A DNA stretch of 64,000 nt, taken from the NCBI RefSeq assembly GCF_026745355.1, contig NC_079205.1, positions 379,283-443,282 on the forward strand. The letters are read 5' to 3'. Below the pieces are notes generated by a model, which ran no database searches, was not told where the DNA came from, and was given only the letters and a program-made list of their open reading frames with translations. Each line of letters starts with the position of its first letter. The stretch's first letter is position 1. Origin of the DNA: Beta vulgaris subsp. vulgaris (Eukaryota > Streptophyta > Magnoliopsida > Caryophyllales > Amaranthaceae). Shown piece after piece: positions 26,401 through 37,193 of the stretch. The translations under genes and the position numbers were made by a program.

Positions 26401-29400
26401 AGCTCGTGCCCCAGGAAAGTCCTAAAGCGTGTATTATAACCTTCAATTTTGGATGTTTTTTGGGTATTTTTGAACATTTCCGGGCCCGGTCATATTTTTC
26501 TCCCAAAACGTTCTAGTAGTGCCGATGTGAGTTATAATGTACCTCTGGTTCTTGGCACCATCTACATTGCCTCAAAAATCTTGTAAACGCCCAATTTATT
26601 CATTTCTCGTGCAACCAAAAAGTACCATGAAATGAACCAAAAGGCATCTATATTTTCGTTCCAAGCCATCGGACTCCTTTATATTGACCCCCCATGTCCC
26701 TAGGAGGCATCCCATGGAGTCCGGGGCTCGGGCCCCAGAAAAGTTTGAAAGCGTGTATTATAACCTTCACTTTTTGCTGTTTTTTTTCTAATTTATGAAT
26801 TCTTCGGGGTCGGTCATATTTTTCTCCCGAAACGTTCCTAGCAGTGCTGACATGACTTATGACGTTTATCAAGTGTTTGGCATCATTTGCGTTGCCTCAA
26901 AAATCCTCTAATCGCGCCATTTGTTCATTTCTAGTGAAACCCGAAATTGCCTCGAAATGAACGCAAAGGCATCTATATATTCGTTCCAAGCCATGTGACT
27001 CTTTTCCAATGAAATACCATGCCCCTAGGAGGCATCCCGTGACATCTGCAGCTCGTGCCCCAGGAAAGTCCTAAAGCGTGTATTATAACCTTCAATTTTG
27101 GATGTTTTTTGGGTATTTTTGAACATTTCCGGGCCCGGTTATATTTTTCTCCCAAAACGTTCTAGCAGTGCCGATGTGAGTTATAATGTACCTCCAGTTC
27201 TTGGCACCATCTACATTGCCTAAAAAATCTTAAAAACGCCCAATTTTGTTCATTTCTCGTGCAACCAAAAAGTACCATGAAATGAATATAAAGGCATCTA
27301 TATTTTCGTTCCAGGCCATGGGAATCCTTTCTATTGACCCCCCAAATCCCTAGGAGGCATCCCCTGGAGTCCGGAACTCGGGCCCCAGAAAAGTTTGAAA
27401 ACGTGTATTATAACCTTCACTTTTTGCTGTTTTTTTGCCATTTTATGAATTCTTCGGGTCGGTCATATTTTTATCTCTCGAAACGTTCCTAGCAGTGCCG
27501 ACATGACATATAACATTTATCGAGTGTTTGGCATCATTTGCATTGCCTCAAAAATCCTCTAATCGCGCCATTTGTTCATTTTTGGTGAAACCCGAAAATG
27601 TCTCGAAATGAACGCAAAGGCACCTATATATTCGTTCCAAGCCATGTGACTCTTTTCCAATGAACTACCATGTCCCTAGGAGGCATCTCGTGGCATCCGG
27701 AACTCGTGCCCCAGGAAAGTCCGAAAGCGTGTATTATAACCTTCAATTTTGGCTGTTTTTTTGGGTACTTCTGAACATTTCCGGGCCCAGTCATATTTTT
27801 CTCCCAAAACGTTCTAGCAGTGCCGATGTGAGTTATAATGTACCTCCAGTTCTTGGCACCATCTACATTGCCTCAAAAATCTTGTAAACGCCCAATTTAT
27901 TCATTTCTCGTGCAACCAAAAAGTACCATGAAATGAACGTAAAGGCATCTATATTTTCGTTCCTGGCCATGGGACTCCTTTCTATTGACCCCCCATGTCC
28001 CTAGGAGGCATCCCATGGAGTCCGGAACTCGGGCCCCAGAAAAGTTTGAAAGCGTGTATTATAACCTTCACGTTTTGCTGTTTTTTTGCCAATTTATGAA
28101 TTCTTCGGGGTCGGTCATATTTTTCTCCCGAAACGTTCCTAGCAGTGCTGACATGACTTATGACGTTTATCAAGTGTTTGGCATCATTTGCGTTGCCTCA
28201 AAAATCCTCTAATCGCGCCATTTGTTCATTTCTGGTGAAACCAGAAATTGTCTCGAAATGAACGCAAAGGCATCTATATATTCGTTCCAAGCATGTGACT
28301 CTTTTCCAATGAAATACCATGTCCGTAGGAGGCATCCCGTGGCATCCGGAGCTCGTGCCCCAGGAAAATCCGAAAGCGTGTATTATAACCTTCAATTTTG
28401 GCTGTTTTTTTGGGTATTTTTGAACATTTCCGGGCCCGGTCATATTTTTCTCCCAAAACGTTCTAGCAGTGCCGATGTGAGTTATAATGTACCTCCAGTT
28501 CTTGGCACCATCTACATTGCCTCAAAAATCTTGAAAACGCCCAAATTTGTTCATTTCTCGTGCAACCAAATATTACCATGAAATGAACGTAAAGGCATCT
28601 GGATTTTCGTTTTAGGCCATGGGACTCCTTTCTATTGACCCCCCATGTCCCTAGGAGGCATCCCATGGAGTCCGGAACTCGGGCCCCAGAAAAGTTTGAA
28701 AGCGTGTATTATAACCTTCACTTTTTGCTGTTTTTTTGCCAATTTATGAATTCTTCGGGGTCGGTCATATTTTTCTCCCGAAACGTTCCTAGCAGTGCTG
28801 ACATGACTTATGACGTTTATCAAGTGTTTGGCATCATTTGCATTGCCTCAAAAATCCTCTAATCGCGCCATTTGTTCATTTCTGGTGAAACCCGAAATTG
28901 CCTCGAAATGAACGCAAAGGCATCTATATATTCGTTCAAGCATGTGACTCTTTTCCAATGAAATACCATGTCCGTAGGAGGCATCCCGTGGCATCCGGAG
29001 CTCGTGCCCCAGGAAAATCCGAAAGCGTGTATTATAACCTTCAATTTTGGCTGTTTTTTGGGTATTTTTGAACATTTCCGGGCCCGGTCATATTTTTCTC
29101 CCAAAACGTTCTAGCAGTGGCGATGTGAGTTATAATGTACCTCCAGTTCTTGGTACCATCTACATTGCCTCAAAAATCTTGAAAACGCCCAAATTTGTTC
29201 ATTTCTCGTGCAAACAAAAAGTACCATGAAATGAACGTAAAGGCATCTGGATTTTCGTTTTAGGCCATGGGACTCCTTTCTATTGACCCCCCATGTCCCT
29301 AGGAGGCATCCCATGGAGTCCGGAACTCGGGCCCCAGAAAAGTGTGAAAGCGTGTATTATAACCTTCACTTTTTGCTGTTTTTTTGCCAATTTATGAATT

Positions 29401-32400
29401 CTTCGTGGTCGGTCATATTTTTCTCCCGAAACGTTTCTAGTAGTGCTGACATGACTTATGACGTTTATCGAGTGTTTGGCATCATTTGTGTTGCCTCAAA
29501 AATCCTCTAATCGCGCCATTTGTTCATTTCCGGTGAAACCCGAAATTGCCTCGAAATGAACGCAAAGGCATCTATATATTCGTTCCAAGCCATGTGATTA
29601 TTTTCCAATGAAATACCATGTCCCTAGGAGGCATCCCGTGGCATCCGGAACTCGTGCCCCAGGAAAGTCCGAAACGTGTATTATAACCTTCAATTTTGGC
29701 TGTTTTTTGGGTATTTTTGAACATTTACGGGCCCGATTATATTTTTCTCCCAAGACACTCCTAGGAGTGCCGAAATGACTAACAATGTACCTGAGTGCTT
29801 GACACCATCTACGTTGCCTCCAAAAAATCTTGTAAACTTCTAATTTATTCATTTCTCGAACCAAAAAGTTCCCCGAAGTGAATATAAAAGCATCCATATA
29901 TTCGTTTCAAGTCATGTGACTCATTTCCAATGACCTCCCATGTCCTTAGGAGGCATCCCGTGACGTCCGGTGCTCAGGCCACAGGAAAGTCCGAAAGCGT
30001 GTATTTTGACCTTCAATTTTGGCTGTTTTTGGGTATTTTTGAACTTCTCCGGGCCCGTCTTATTTTTCACCCAAAATGTTCCTAGGAGTGCCAAAATGCC
30101 TTATAATTTATCCCGAGTGGTTGACACCAGCTACGTTGCCTCAAAAAAATCCTGTAAACTTCTAATTTATTAATTTCTCGTGTAACCAAAAAGTAACCCC
30201 GAAATGAATGTAAAAGCATCCCTATATTTGTTCCAAGCCATGTGACTCCTTTCCAATGACCTCCCATGGCCCTACGAGGTATCCCATGGCGTCCGATGCT
30301 CAGGCCCCAAGAAAGTCCGAAGCGTGTATTATAACCTTCAATTTTGACTGTTTTCAAGGTATTTTTGAACTTCTCCTGGCCCGGTCATATTTTTTCCCAA
30401 AATATTCTAGCAGTGCCGAAGTGACTTATAACTTACCTCGAGTTCTTAGCACAATCTATGTTGCCTCAAAAATCCTGTAAACGCCCAATTTATTCATTTC
30501 TCGTGCAACCAATAAGTACCATGAAATGAACATAAAGGCATCTATATTTTCGTTCCAAGTCATGGGACTCCTTTCTATTGACCCCCATGTCCCTAGAAGG
30601 CATCCCATCTAGTCCGGAGCTTGGGCCCAAAAAAGTCTGAAAGCGTGTATTATAACCTTCAATTTTGCTTTTTTTTTGACATTTTAAGAATTCTCCGAGC
30701 CATGTCCTATTTTTCTCCTAAAACGTTCTAGCAGCGCCGAAGTGACTTATAACGTAGCCCGAGTTCTTGGCACCATCTACATTGCCTCAAAAAGCCTCTA
30801 ATCACGCATTTGTTCATTTCTCGTGAAACCCAAAGTTGGCTCGAAATAAATGTAAAGGCATCCATATATTCGTCCTAATCCATGTAACGATCTCCCAAGT
30901 ACCGAGGAGGCATCCCATAAGGTCTGGAGCTCGGGCCCCGAAAAAGTCTGAAATCGTGTATTATAACCATTAATTTTGGCTGTTTTTGGGGCATTTAGGA
31001 CTTCTCAGAACTCGATCATATTTTTCTCCCGAAGCGGTCCTAGGGGTGCCGACATGACTTGTAACATTTCCCAGGTGCTTGGCACCATTTTTGGTTCCTC
31101 GAAAAGCTTTTAATCACTCTATTTGTTCATTTCTCGTGAAACCCGAAATTGCCTCCAAATGCACGTAAAGGCATCCATATATTTGTTCCAAGCAATGTGA
31201 CTCCTTTCCAATGACCTTCCATGTCCCTAGGAGGCATCCCATGGTGTCCGGAGCTCGGGTCCATGGAAAGTCTGAAAACGTGTATTATAACCTTCAATTT
31301 TGGCTGTTTTTGGGCATTTCGGACTTCTCTGGGCTCGGTCATATTTTTCTTCCGAAACGATCCTAGGGGTGCCGACATGACTTTTAATGTTTCCCAGTGC
31401 TTATCACCATTTGCGTTGTCTCAAATATCCCATAAACAACCCATTTGTGTCCTTTTTCGTGAAACCCAAAATCTCCTCGAAATGAACGTAAAGGCATCCA
31501 TATATTTGTTCCAAGCCATGTGACTCCTTTCCAACGACCTTCCATGTCCCAGGGAGGCATTCCGTGGCGTTCGGAGCTCGAGCCCCAGGAAAGTCTGAAA
31601 GTGTGTATTAACCTTCAATTTTGGTTGTTTTTGGCCATTTTAAGAATCCTCCGGGCTCGGTTATTTTTTTCTTCTAAAACGTTCCTAGGAGTGCCGACAT
31701 GACTTATAACATTGTTCGAGCATTTGACACCATTTGCGTTGCCTCGAAAAGCCTCTAATCACGCCATTTGTTCATTTCTCGTGAAACCCAAAATTGCCTC
31801 GAAATGAACGTTAAGGCACCCATATATTCGTTCTAGGCCATGCGTCTCCTTTCCAATGACCTCCCATGTCCCTAGGAGACATCCAGTGGAGTCTGGAGCT
31901 CGGGCCCCGGAAAAATCTAAAACGTGTATGATAACCTTTAATTTTGGCTGTTTTGGGCCATTTTTAGAATTCTAGAGGGTCGGTCATATATTTCTCTCGA
32001 AACGTTCCTAGGAGTGTCGACATGACTTATAACGTTACTTAAGTGCTTGGTATCATTTGCGTTGCCTCGAAAAGCCTCTAATCACGCCATTTGTTCATTT
32101 ATCCTGAAAACCGAAATTGCCTCGAAATGAACGTAAAGGCATCCATATTTCCGTTTCAAGCCATGTGACTCTTTTCCAATGACCTTCCATGTCTCTAGGA
32201 GCATCCCCATGGCGTCCGGAGCTCGGGCCCCGGGAAACTATGAAAACGTGTATTATAACCTCCAATTTTGGCTGTTTTGGGGACATTTGGGAATTCTCCG
32301 GGCTGGGTCATATTTTTCCCCGGAAACGGTCCTAGGGGTGTCAACATGACTTGTTACGTTTCCCAAGTGCTTGAGACCAGTTATGTTGCCTCAACTATGC

Positions 32401-33520
32401 CATAAACACCCCGTTTGTTCATTTCTCGTGAAAACCAGAAATTGCCTCGAAAGGAACGCACAGGTATCTATATATTCATTCCAAGCCATCTGACTCCTTT
32501 TCCAATGACGTCCCATGTCCCTATGAGGCATCTCGTGACGTCTGGACCTTGGGCCCCGGGAAAGTCTGAAAACGTGTATTATAACCTTCAATTTTGGTTG
32601 TTTTTTGTCATTTTTGGAATTCTCCAGGCTCGTTCATATTTTTCTCCCAAAAAGTTCATAGGACTGCCGATATGACTTATAACGTTGCTCGAGTGCTTGA
32701 CACCATTTTCGTTGCCTCGAAAAGGCTCTAATCCTGCCATTTGTTCATTTCTCGTACGTGAAACCTGAAATTGCCTCGAAATGAACATAAAGACATTTGT
32801 ATATTCGTTCCAAGCCATGTGCCTCCTTTCCAATGACCTCCCATGTCCCTAGGAGGCATCCCGTGGCGTTCGGTGCTCGGGCCCCGGGAAAGTCCGAAAG
32901 CGTGTATTATAACCTTCAATTTTGGTTGTTTTTGAGGTATTTTTGAACTTCTCCGGGCCCGGTCATATTTTTCTCCTAAAACGTGCCTAGGAGTGCCAAA
33001 ACTTATAATGTAGCCCGAGTGCTTGACACCATCTATGTTGCCTCAAAAAAATCCTGTAAACTTTTTAATTTATTCATTTCTCGTGTAACCAAAAAGTATC
33101 CCGAAATGAATGTAAAAGCATCCATATATTCGTTCAAAAGCCATGTGACTCCTTTCCAATGACCTCCCCTGTCCCTAGGAGGCATCCCATGGCGTTCAGA
33201 GCTCGCCCCCGGAAAAGTCCGAAAGCGTGTATTATAACCTTCAATTTTAGCGTTTTTGGAGAATTTTCTGACTTCTTCGGGCTCGGTCATATTCTTCTCC
33301 CGAAACGTTCCTAGCGGTGTGACATGACTTGTAAGTTGTAACGTAGTTCAGGTGCTTTGCACCATTTGCGTTGCCCCAGAAAGCCTCTAAACACCCTATT
33401 TATTCACTTTTTATGCAACCCAAAATTGCCCGGAAATGAACGTAAAAGCATCCATATATTTGTTCCAAGCCATGCCGTCCGGAGCTCGCCCCCAAAAAAA
33501 TCCGAAAGCATGTATAATAT
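20426..33520. repeat. 13-kb satellite-like tandem array, ~324-bp monomer, ~648-bp A-B higher-order unit
   Basis: The anchor CCATGTCCCTAGGAGGCATC recurs about every 324 bp (for example 20869, 21193, 21517, 21841, 22165, 22488, 22812), giving about 40 monomers. Two types alternate in the core. Type A reads GGCCATGGGACTCCTTTCTA before the anchor and CTTCACTTTTTGCTG after it. Type B reads TGTGACTCTTTTCCAATGAA before it and CTTCAAATTTGGCTG or CTTCAATTTTGGCTG after it. Shared blocks are GAAAGCGTGTATTATAACC, GGTCATATTTTTCTCCC and AACGTTCTAGCAGTGC. The alternation is regular from about 20760 to 29750; the monomers before and after are more diverged, some with deletions. Many short frames recur on both strands, but they are broken from copy to copy and match no protein I know. 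I do not recognise the family by name. Confidence 0.95.
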
Positions 33521-33690
33521 AATGATATTCATGCGTCACAATGTTGTTGATTATTACTTACATTTCGAATGTGTATTCCCTTGAAATAAGTAGAATTGCC
33601 TATCATATTGTCCACATATTTTTGTTCACAACGTGGCCTTCCCATTGAAAACTAGCTCAATTTTGCATGGTTACTACACTTTTTTGTGTA
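33521..33690. other. Array-flanking AT-rich DNA
   Basis: Homology to the satellite stops near 33520, after GTCCGGAGCTCGCCCCCAAA and a shortened monomer. The stretch to the next MITE holds no gene. Confidence 0.5.
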
Positions 33691-33903
33691 CTGTCTCCGG
33701 TTTTTTTTACTTGCAGCACTTTTTTTTTCCATCAACTCCAATGCAAAATTTGGGTAGAAGAGAGGTAGAGAGGAAAAAAGAGAGCGCCTCATGTGATTGG
33801 AGAAAGATAGAGAGAAAGGAAAAGCAAAAGTAGAAAGTGTTGCAAGTAATTAATTATTTCTCTTTTAAGAAAGTGTTTCAAGTAAAAAAAAAAACGGAAG
33901 AAG
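33691..33903. mobile_element. Stowaway-like MITE
   Basis: The left end CTGTCTCCGGTTTTTTTTAC and the right end AAAAACGGAAGAAG are inverted and flanked by TA (33689-33690 and 33904-33905). The subterminal TTGCAGCACTT and AAGTGTTTCAAG also pair. It is 213 bp and non-coding. Confidence 0.7.
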
Positions 33904-34013
33904 TAGTATTTTTTCTTGAAGAAATTTCTAATGTTTAGTGGAGCTAGTCTTCACAATATGTCTGCTGACAATTAATCTGAGCAGATGATTGAATAATTGA
34001 GTATACATACTTA

Positions 34014-34881
34014 CTCCATTTTTTATTAGATGTTACACTTTTGAAAATTTGGGTTCCCTAGGCAAAAATTGAAGGAGGGATTAGGAGAAAGTAATGATGG
34101 GTATTAAAGGGAGTGGGGAACACCATTGAGCCACCACCACCAGTGGGCTACAACAGTGCGCCACCGCCGCAACCCCGACGCCACCGATTCGACCACCGAC
34201 ACCATCAAATGGACCACCGACACCCTCTCCTCCCCCCCCCCCTTCCCCTGCTGAACACGCAACCCCCCTCTTCTTCTCCACCCTTGCAGTCGCGCGACGG
34301 GTTCTCGAAGGGTGGGGTTTTCAGCGGGTGGGATGGGGTTCTCGAGGGGTGGTTGGGATTTTCGGCGGTAGGGGTTGTGTTTTCGAGCTGGGTGGGGTTC
34401 TCGGCGCGTGGTTGAGGTTTTCGGCCGTGGGTGAGGTTTAGGTGGGGGTGGGTTTTTTGGTGGGTGGGTTGGTTTTTTGGTGGGTGGATGGGGTTTTCGG
34501 TGGGTGGGGTGGGTTTTCGGTGGATCAGGTGGGTTTTCCGGTGGGTGGGGTGGGTTTTCGGCGAGTTTATTGGGGTTTCCGGCGTGTGTAGTGGGGTTGC
34601 GTGGGGTGTAGTGGTGGGGAGAGGGGTTGCTGCAGTGGTGGGGAGGGGGTTGGACTGTTAGGGTGGGTGGAAGAGGGAGGGTGCTTAATTGTTAATTGTT
34701 AATTTAGGTTAAATTTAGTTAAATTAACTAGGTTTAATTTTGATTAATTGTTAAAAGTAAGGATAAGTTAGTCATTTTACAAGACATAACTTACCAATTT
34801 ATTTAGGGAAAAAAAGTGTAACATCTAATTTGTAACATGTTATTTAAGGAAAGTGTAACATAAAAAAAAAAACGGAGGAAG
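34014..34881. mobile_element. Stowaway-type TIR element enclosing a G-rich block
   Basis: The left end CTCCATTTTTTATTAGATGT followed by TACACTTTT pairs with the right end AAAGTGTAACATAAAAAAAA followed by ACGGAGGAAG. TA flanks both sides (34012-34013 and 34882-34883). At 868 bp it is far longer than the other Stowaway-like elements in this window. Its centre holds low-complexity CCACCG-rich and GGTGGG-rich sequence that opens long frames in several phases without resembling any protein. Confidence 0.55.
34300..34670 (+). repeat. G-rich low-complexity block (GGTGGGTGGGGTGGGTTTTC)n
   Basis: Dozens of G runs of three or more lie on the plus strand, in loose 20-30 bp units such as GTGGGTGGGGTGGGTTTTCG. 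The pattern would be able to form G-quadruplexes. Predicted frames here (W/G/F-rich or P/H-rich) are artefacts of composition. Confidence 0.8.
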
Positions 34882-34883
34882 TA

Positions 34884-36071
34884 TATGATATGTTTCACTC
34901 CTAACAAACATAGCCAGACTGAGGTATTATGTTATGACAGTCGTTGGGAGGAGAATGTATTCCCCTAAAAATGTCTTATTAATTTTCCTTTGATTGATTT
35001 GTAAAAATGTAGAAACCATTTGGAAACCTTATTAATTTTATACTTTATCTTTTATTATCTCCAATTATTCTTTTCTCCAATTCAATTTTTGTTTTCTGCT
35101 CTCCAACTTTTTTTTTAACAAGGGACTAAGAAAAAAGAAAAAATTGTTTACTATTGCGTTTTTCCTTGACAAATATTTTTTGCCAAAGCAAATTTAGCTT
35201 ATTTTCCATTTCTCTCACTATGTATGAAAATATCTATTTTCAAGAATAATCTAAGTGCCTCTTTTCCCTTCATTCTAAAAGAACTAAATATTCTAGCATG
35301 TTTTTTTTTTATTTGATAATTAACTAGTCAAAACAGAGTCAGTCCTCATGAGTTGAGGGTAAGAAGGGAAATCCCAACCTATAACGAAACTAGAGATTGG
35401 AAACTAGAGATTTATATCCAAAAGCAAATATTTAAACAAACTCCCTAAATTAAGGCTAATTAAAGTTGAACGCCCGACCGGCAAGTTGGAAGGTGGGAGC
35501 ACATGATTCTCAAGTATTCTGGCATGATGATGATATATTGATATCAACAATCGTTGTTCACTTGTTCATCTAGGATCCGGCACATTAGTCGTCATAAATT
35601 GTCGTCTAGAAATATAAATATCTGATGGATGATAAATGAGGTCCAGTTGTATTTTAGATACTTGGTACGAAGAAATCCGACTTTCTAGTGAATTGACGCC
35701 AACGTTGTCGCGTAAGAAAACTTGGCCCAACATACTCAGCAATCACCTTTTGCCAGTTGGATCGTCTCTGTCAAAAATATAAAAATTAAAGAGAAATAAA
35801 TATTATTAATACAGTATAAATAAATAACATAACATAACATACATAAAATCTTGCCAAAATTAACACATGCACAAAAAGTACAGGAATCGTAGTTAATTAC
35901 ACTTTGTTTACAACTTTTGAAATTTACATAACTAATATAGGGAATGTTTATTACGCAGCACAAGGGAGGGAGGGAGAGGAGAACATGCATAATATAAAAG
36001 ATAACTACAGTCACGTGTTCTTTAGATTCCATTGTCCAAATGGCATTTATCTTAAATAAGCTATATAACAC
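34884..36071. other. AT-rich intergenic DNA
   Basis: I see no coding frame with gene-like structure, no RNA gene and no paired element ends. Confidence 0.4.
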
Positions 36072-36244
36072 CTATTCGTTCCGTTCAACTTATTTTAACT
36101 TATATAAGATCAAATAAAATAAAATAAAATGTTTTGTTAACTTATTTTCAATCATTTTAGAAAAAAAAAAAAGAAGAAAAGATAAGATCAGATAAAATTT
36201 TGTAAATTTTTATAAGATAAGACGAAATAAGTTCAACAGAATAG
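36072..36244. mobile_element. MITE-like inverted-repeat element
   Basis: CTATTCGTTCCGTTCAACTT at the left pairs with AAATAAGTTCAACAGAATAG at the right, about 173 bp apart, with internal AAGATAAGATCAGATAAAAT text. The target duplication is not clear. Confidence 0.55.
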
Positions 36245-37193
36245 AAATGTTCGATTATTTTAATCCACGCATCAAAAATGTAAGTATTATATCTGAATAA
36301 ACAAAAGAAGTATTTTTTTTTTTTTGCACTTGTGTCCTATTAGGCTATTACTAGTTGTGACACTTGTCGAAGGGCAATTTCTAGTTATTTCTTACATCAC
36401 AATATTTTTATCTTTTAATGATACTCTTCAAGTAAAATTGATTATTCTTTTGAATCATAAGGCTCAATTGGTAATCCCAAAATTGATGAATGTTGGCAAA
36501 TTAAGGGTGTCTTGACCCAAGCCCAATACAATTAGCAGTCAATTAGATTGGAACTTTAATCGGCCCAAAAATTGTTTTGTCACCGGCCCATTAATGGAAG
36601 TCATGGGATACACAAGATAATAAGGTATGAGTTCATCAACTTTTGATCTATGGTGTAATGCATTGGGCCATTCTCGCCGAGACCCCGACTAATATAATAA
36701 GGGAGGGTACGGTCAAAAAAATAACCACATCCGGTGACACCCACCACCACAGCACACCAGAAAGAGGGGCGGCATTGCAGATAATTTTAGCAACCACCAA
36801 TGACGGTGCAAAACTATGGAATATCGCAATTCACAACCCAAAAACTACATATGAAAGCTAGAAAATGGATCAAGGACTTAAAACGGTATCATAAAAAAGC
36901 CTAACTTACACTTCTAACTCTATAAATGGAGTAAAAAGAAACACCTACACTACAGAAACTTAACAGAGTTCATAACATTTCAAGGAGCCATACGAGTGTG
37001 AGCGTGCACCTTTTTTCTATTTTTTGAAGTTTGCAACATTATGATACTAAACACAAGACTGGCACCATGATGATCATAATACAAGGATGACAGAGAGGAT
37101 AAAGAGAAAGGGATTGACTTACATGCCGATGGGTCAAGCTCTCCATCGGCATTCTTCCAGAGGGAGGAGCAGCGGAGGTTAGATAAACCACCC
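36245..37193. other. Intergenic DNA and 3' flank of the acidic-protein gene
   Basis: No gene was recognised. The last few hundred bases before 37194 probably include the 3'UTR of the minus-strand acidic-protein gene. Confidence 0.4.

Noticed and set aside
20774..33290. Dozens of 60-119 residue frames on both strands of the satellite array with recurring peptides (for example MPPRDM and GEKYDRA)
   Set aside because: They recur only because the DNA repeats. They start and stop at different points, shift frame between copies, occur on both strands at once and match no protein I know.
34081..34661. Pro/His-rich, Gly/Val-rich and Trp/Gly-rich frames
   Set aside because: They come from low-complexity CCACC and GGTGG sequence inside a TIR element and show no domain-like pattern.
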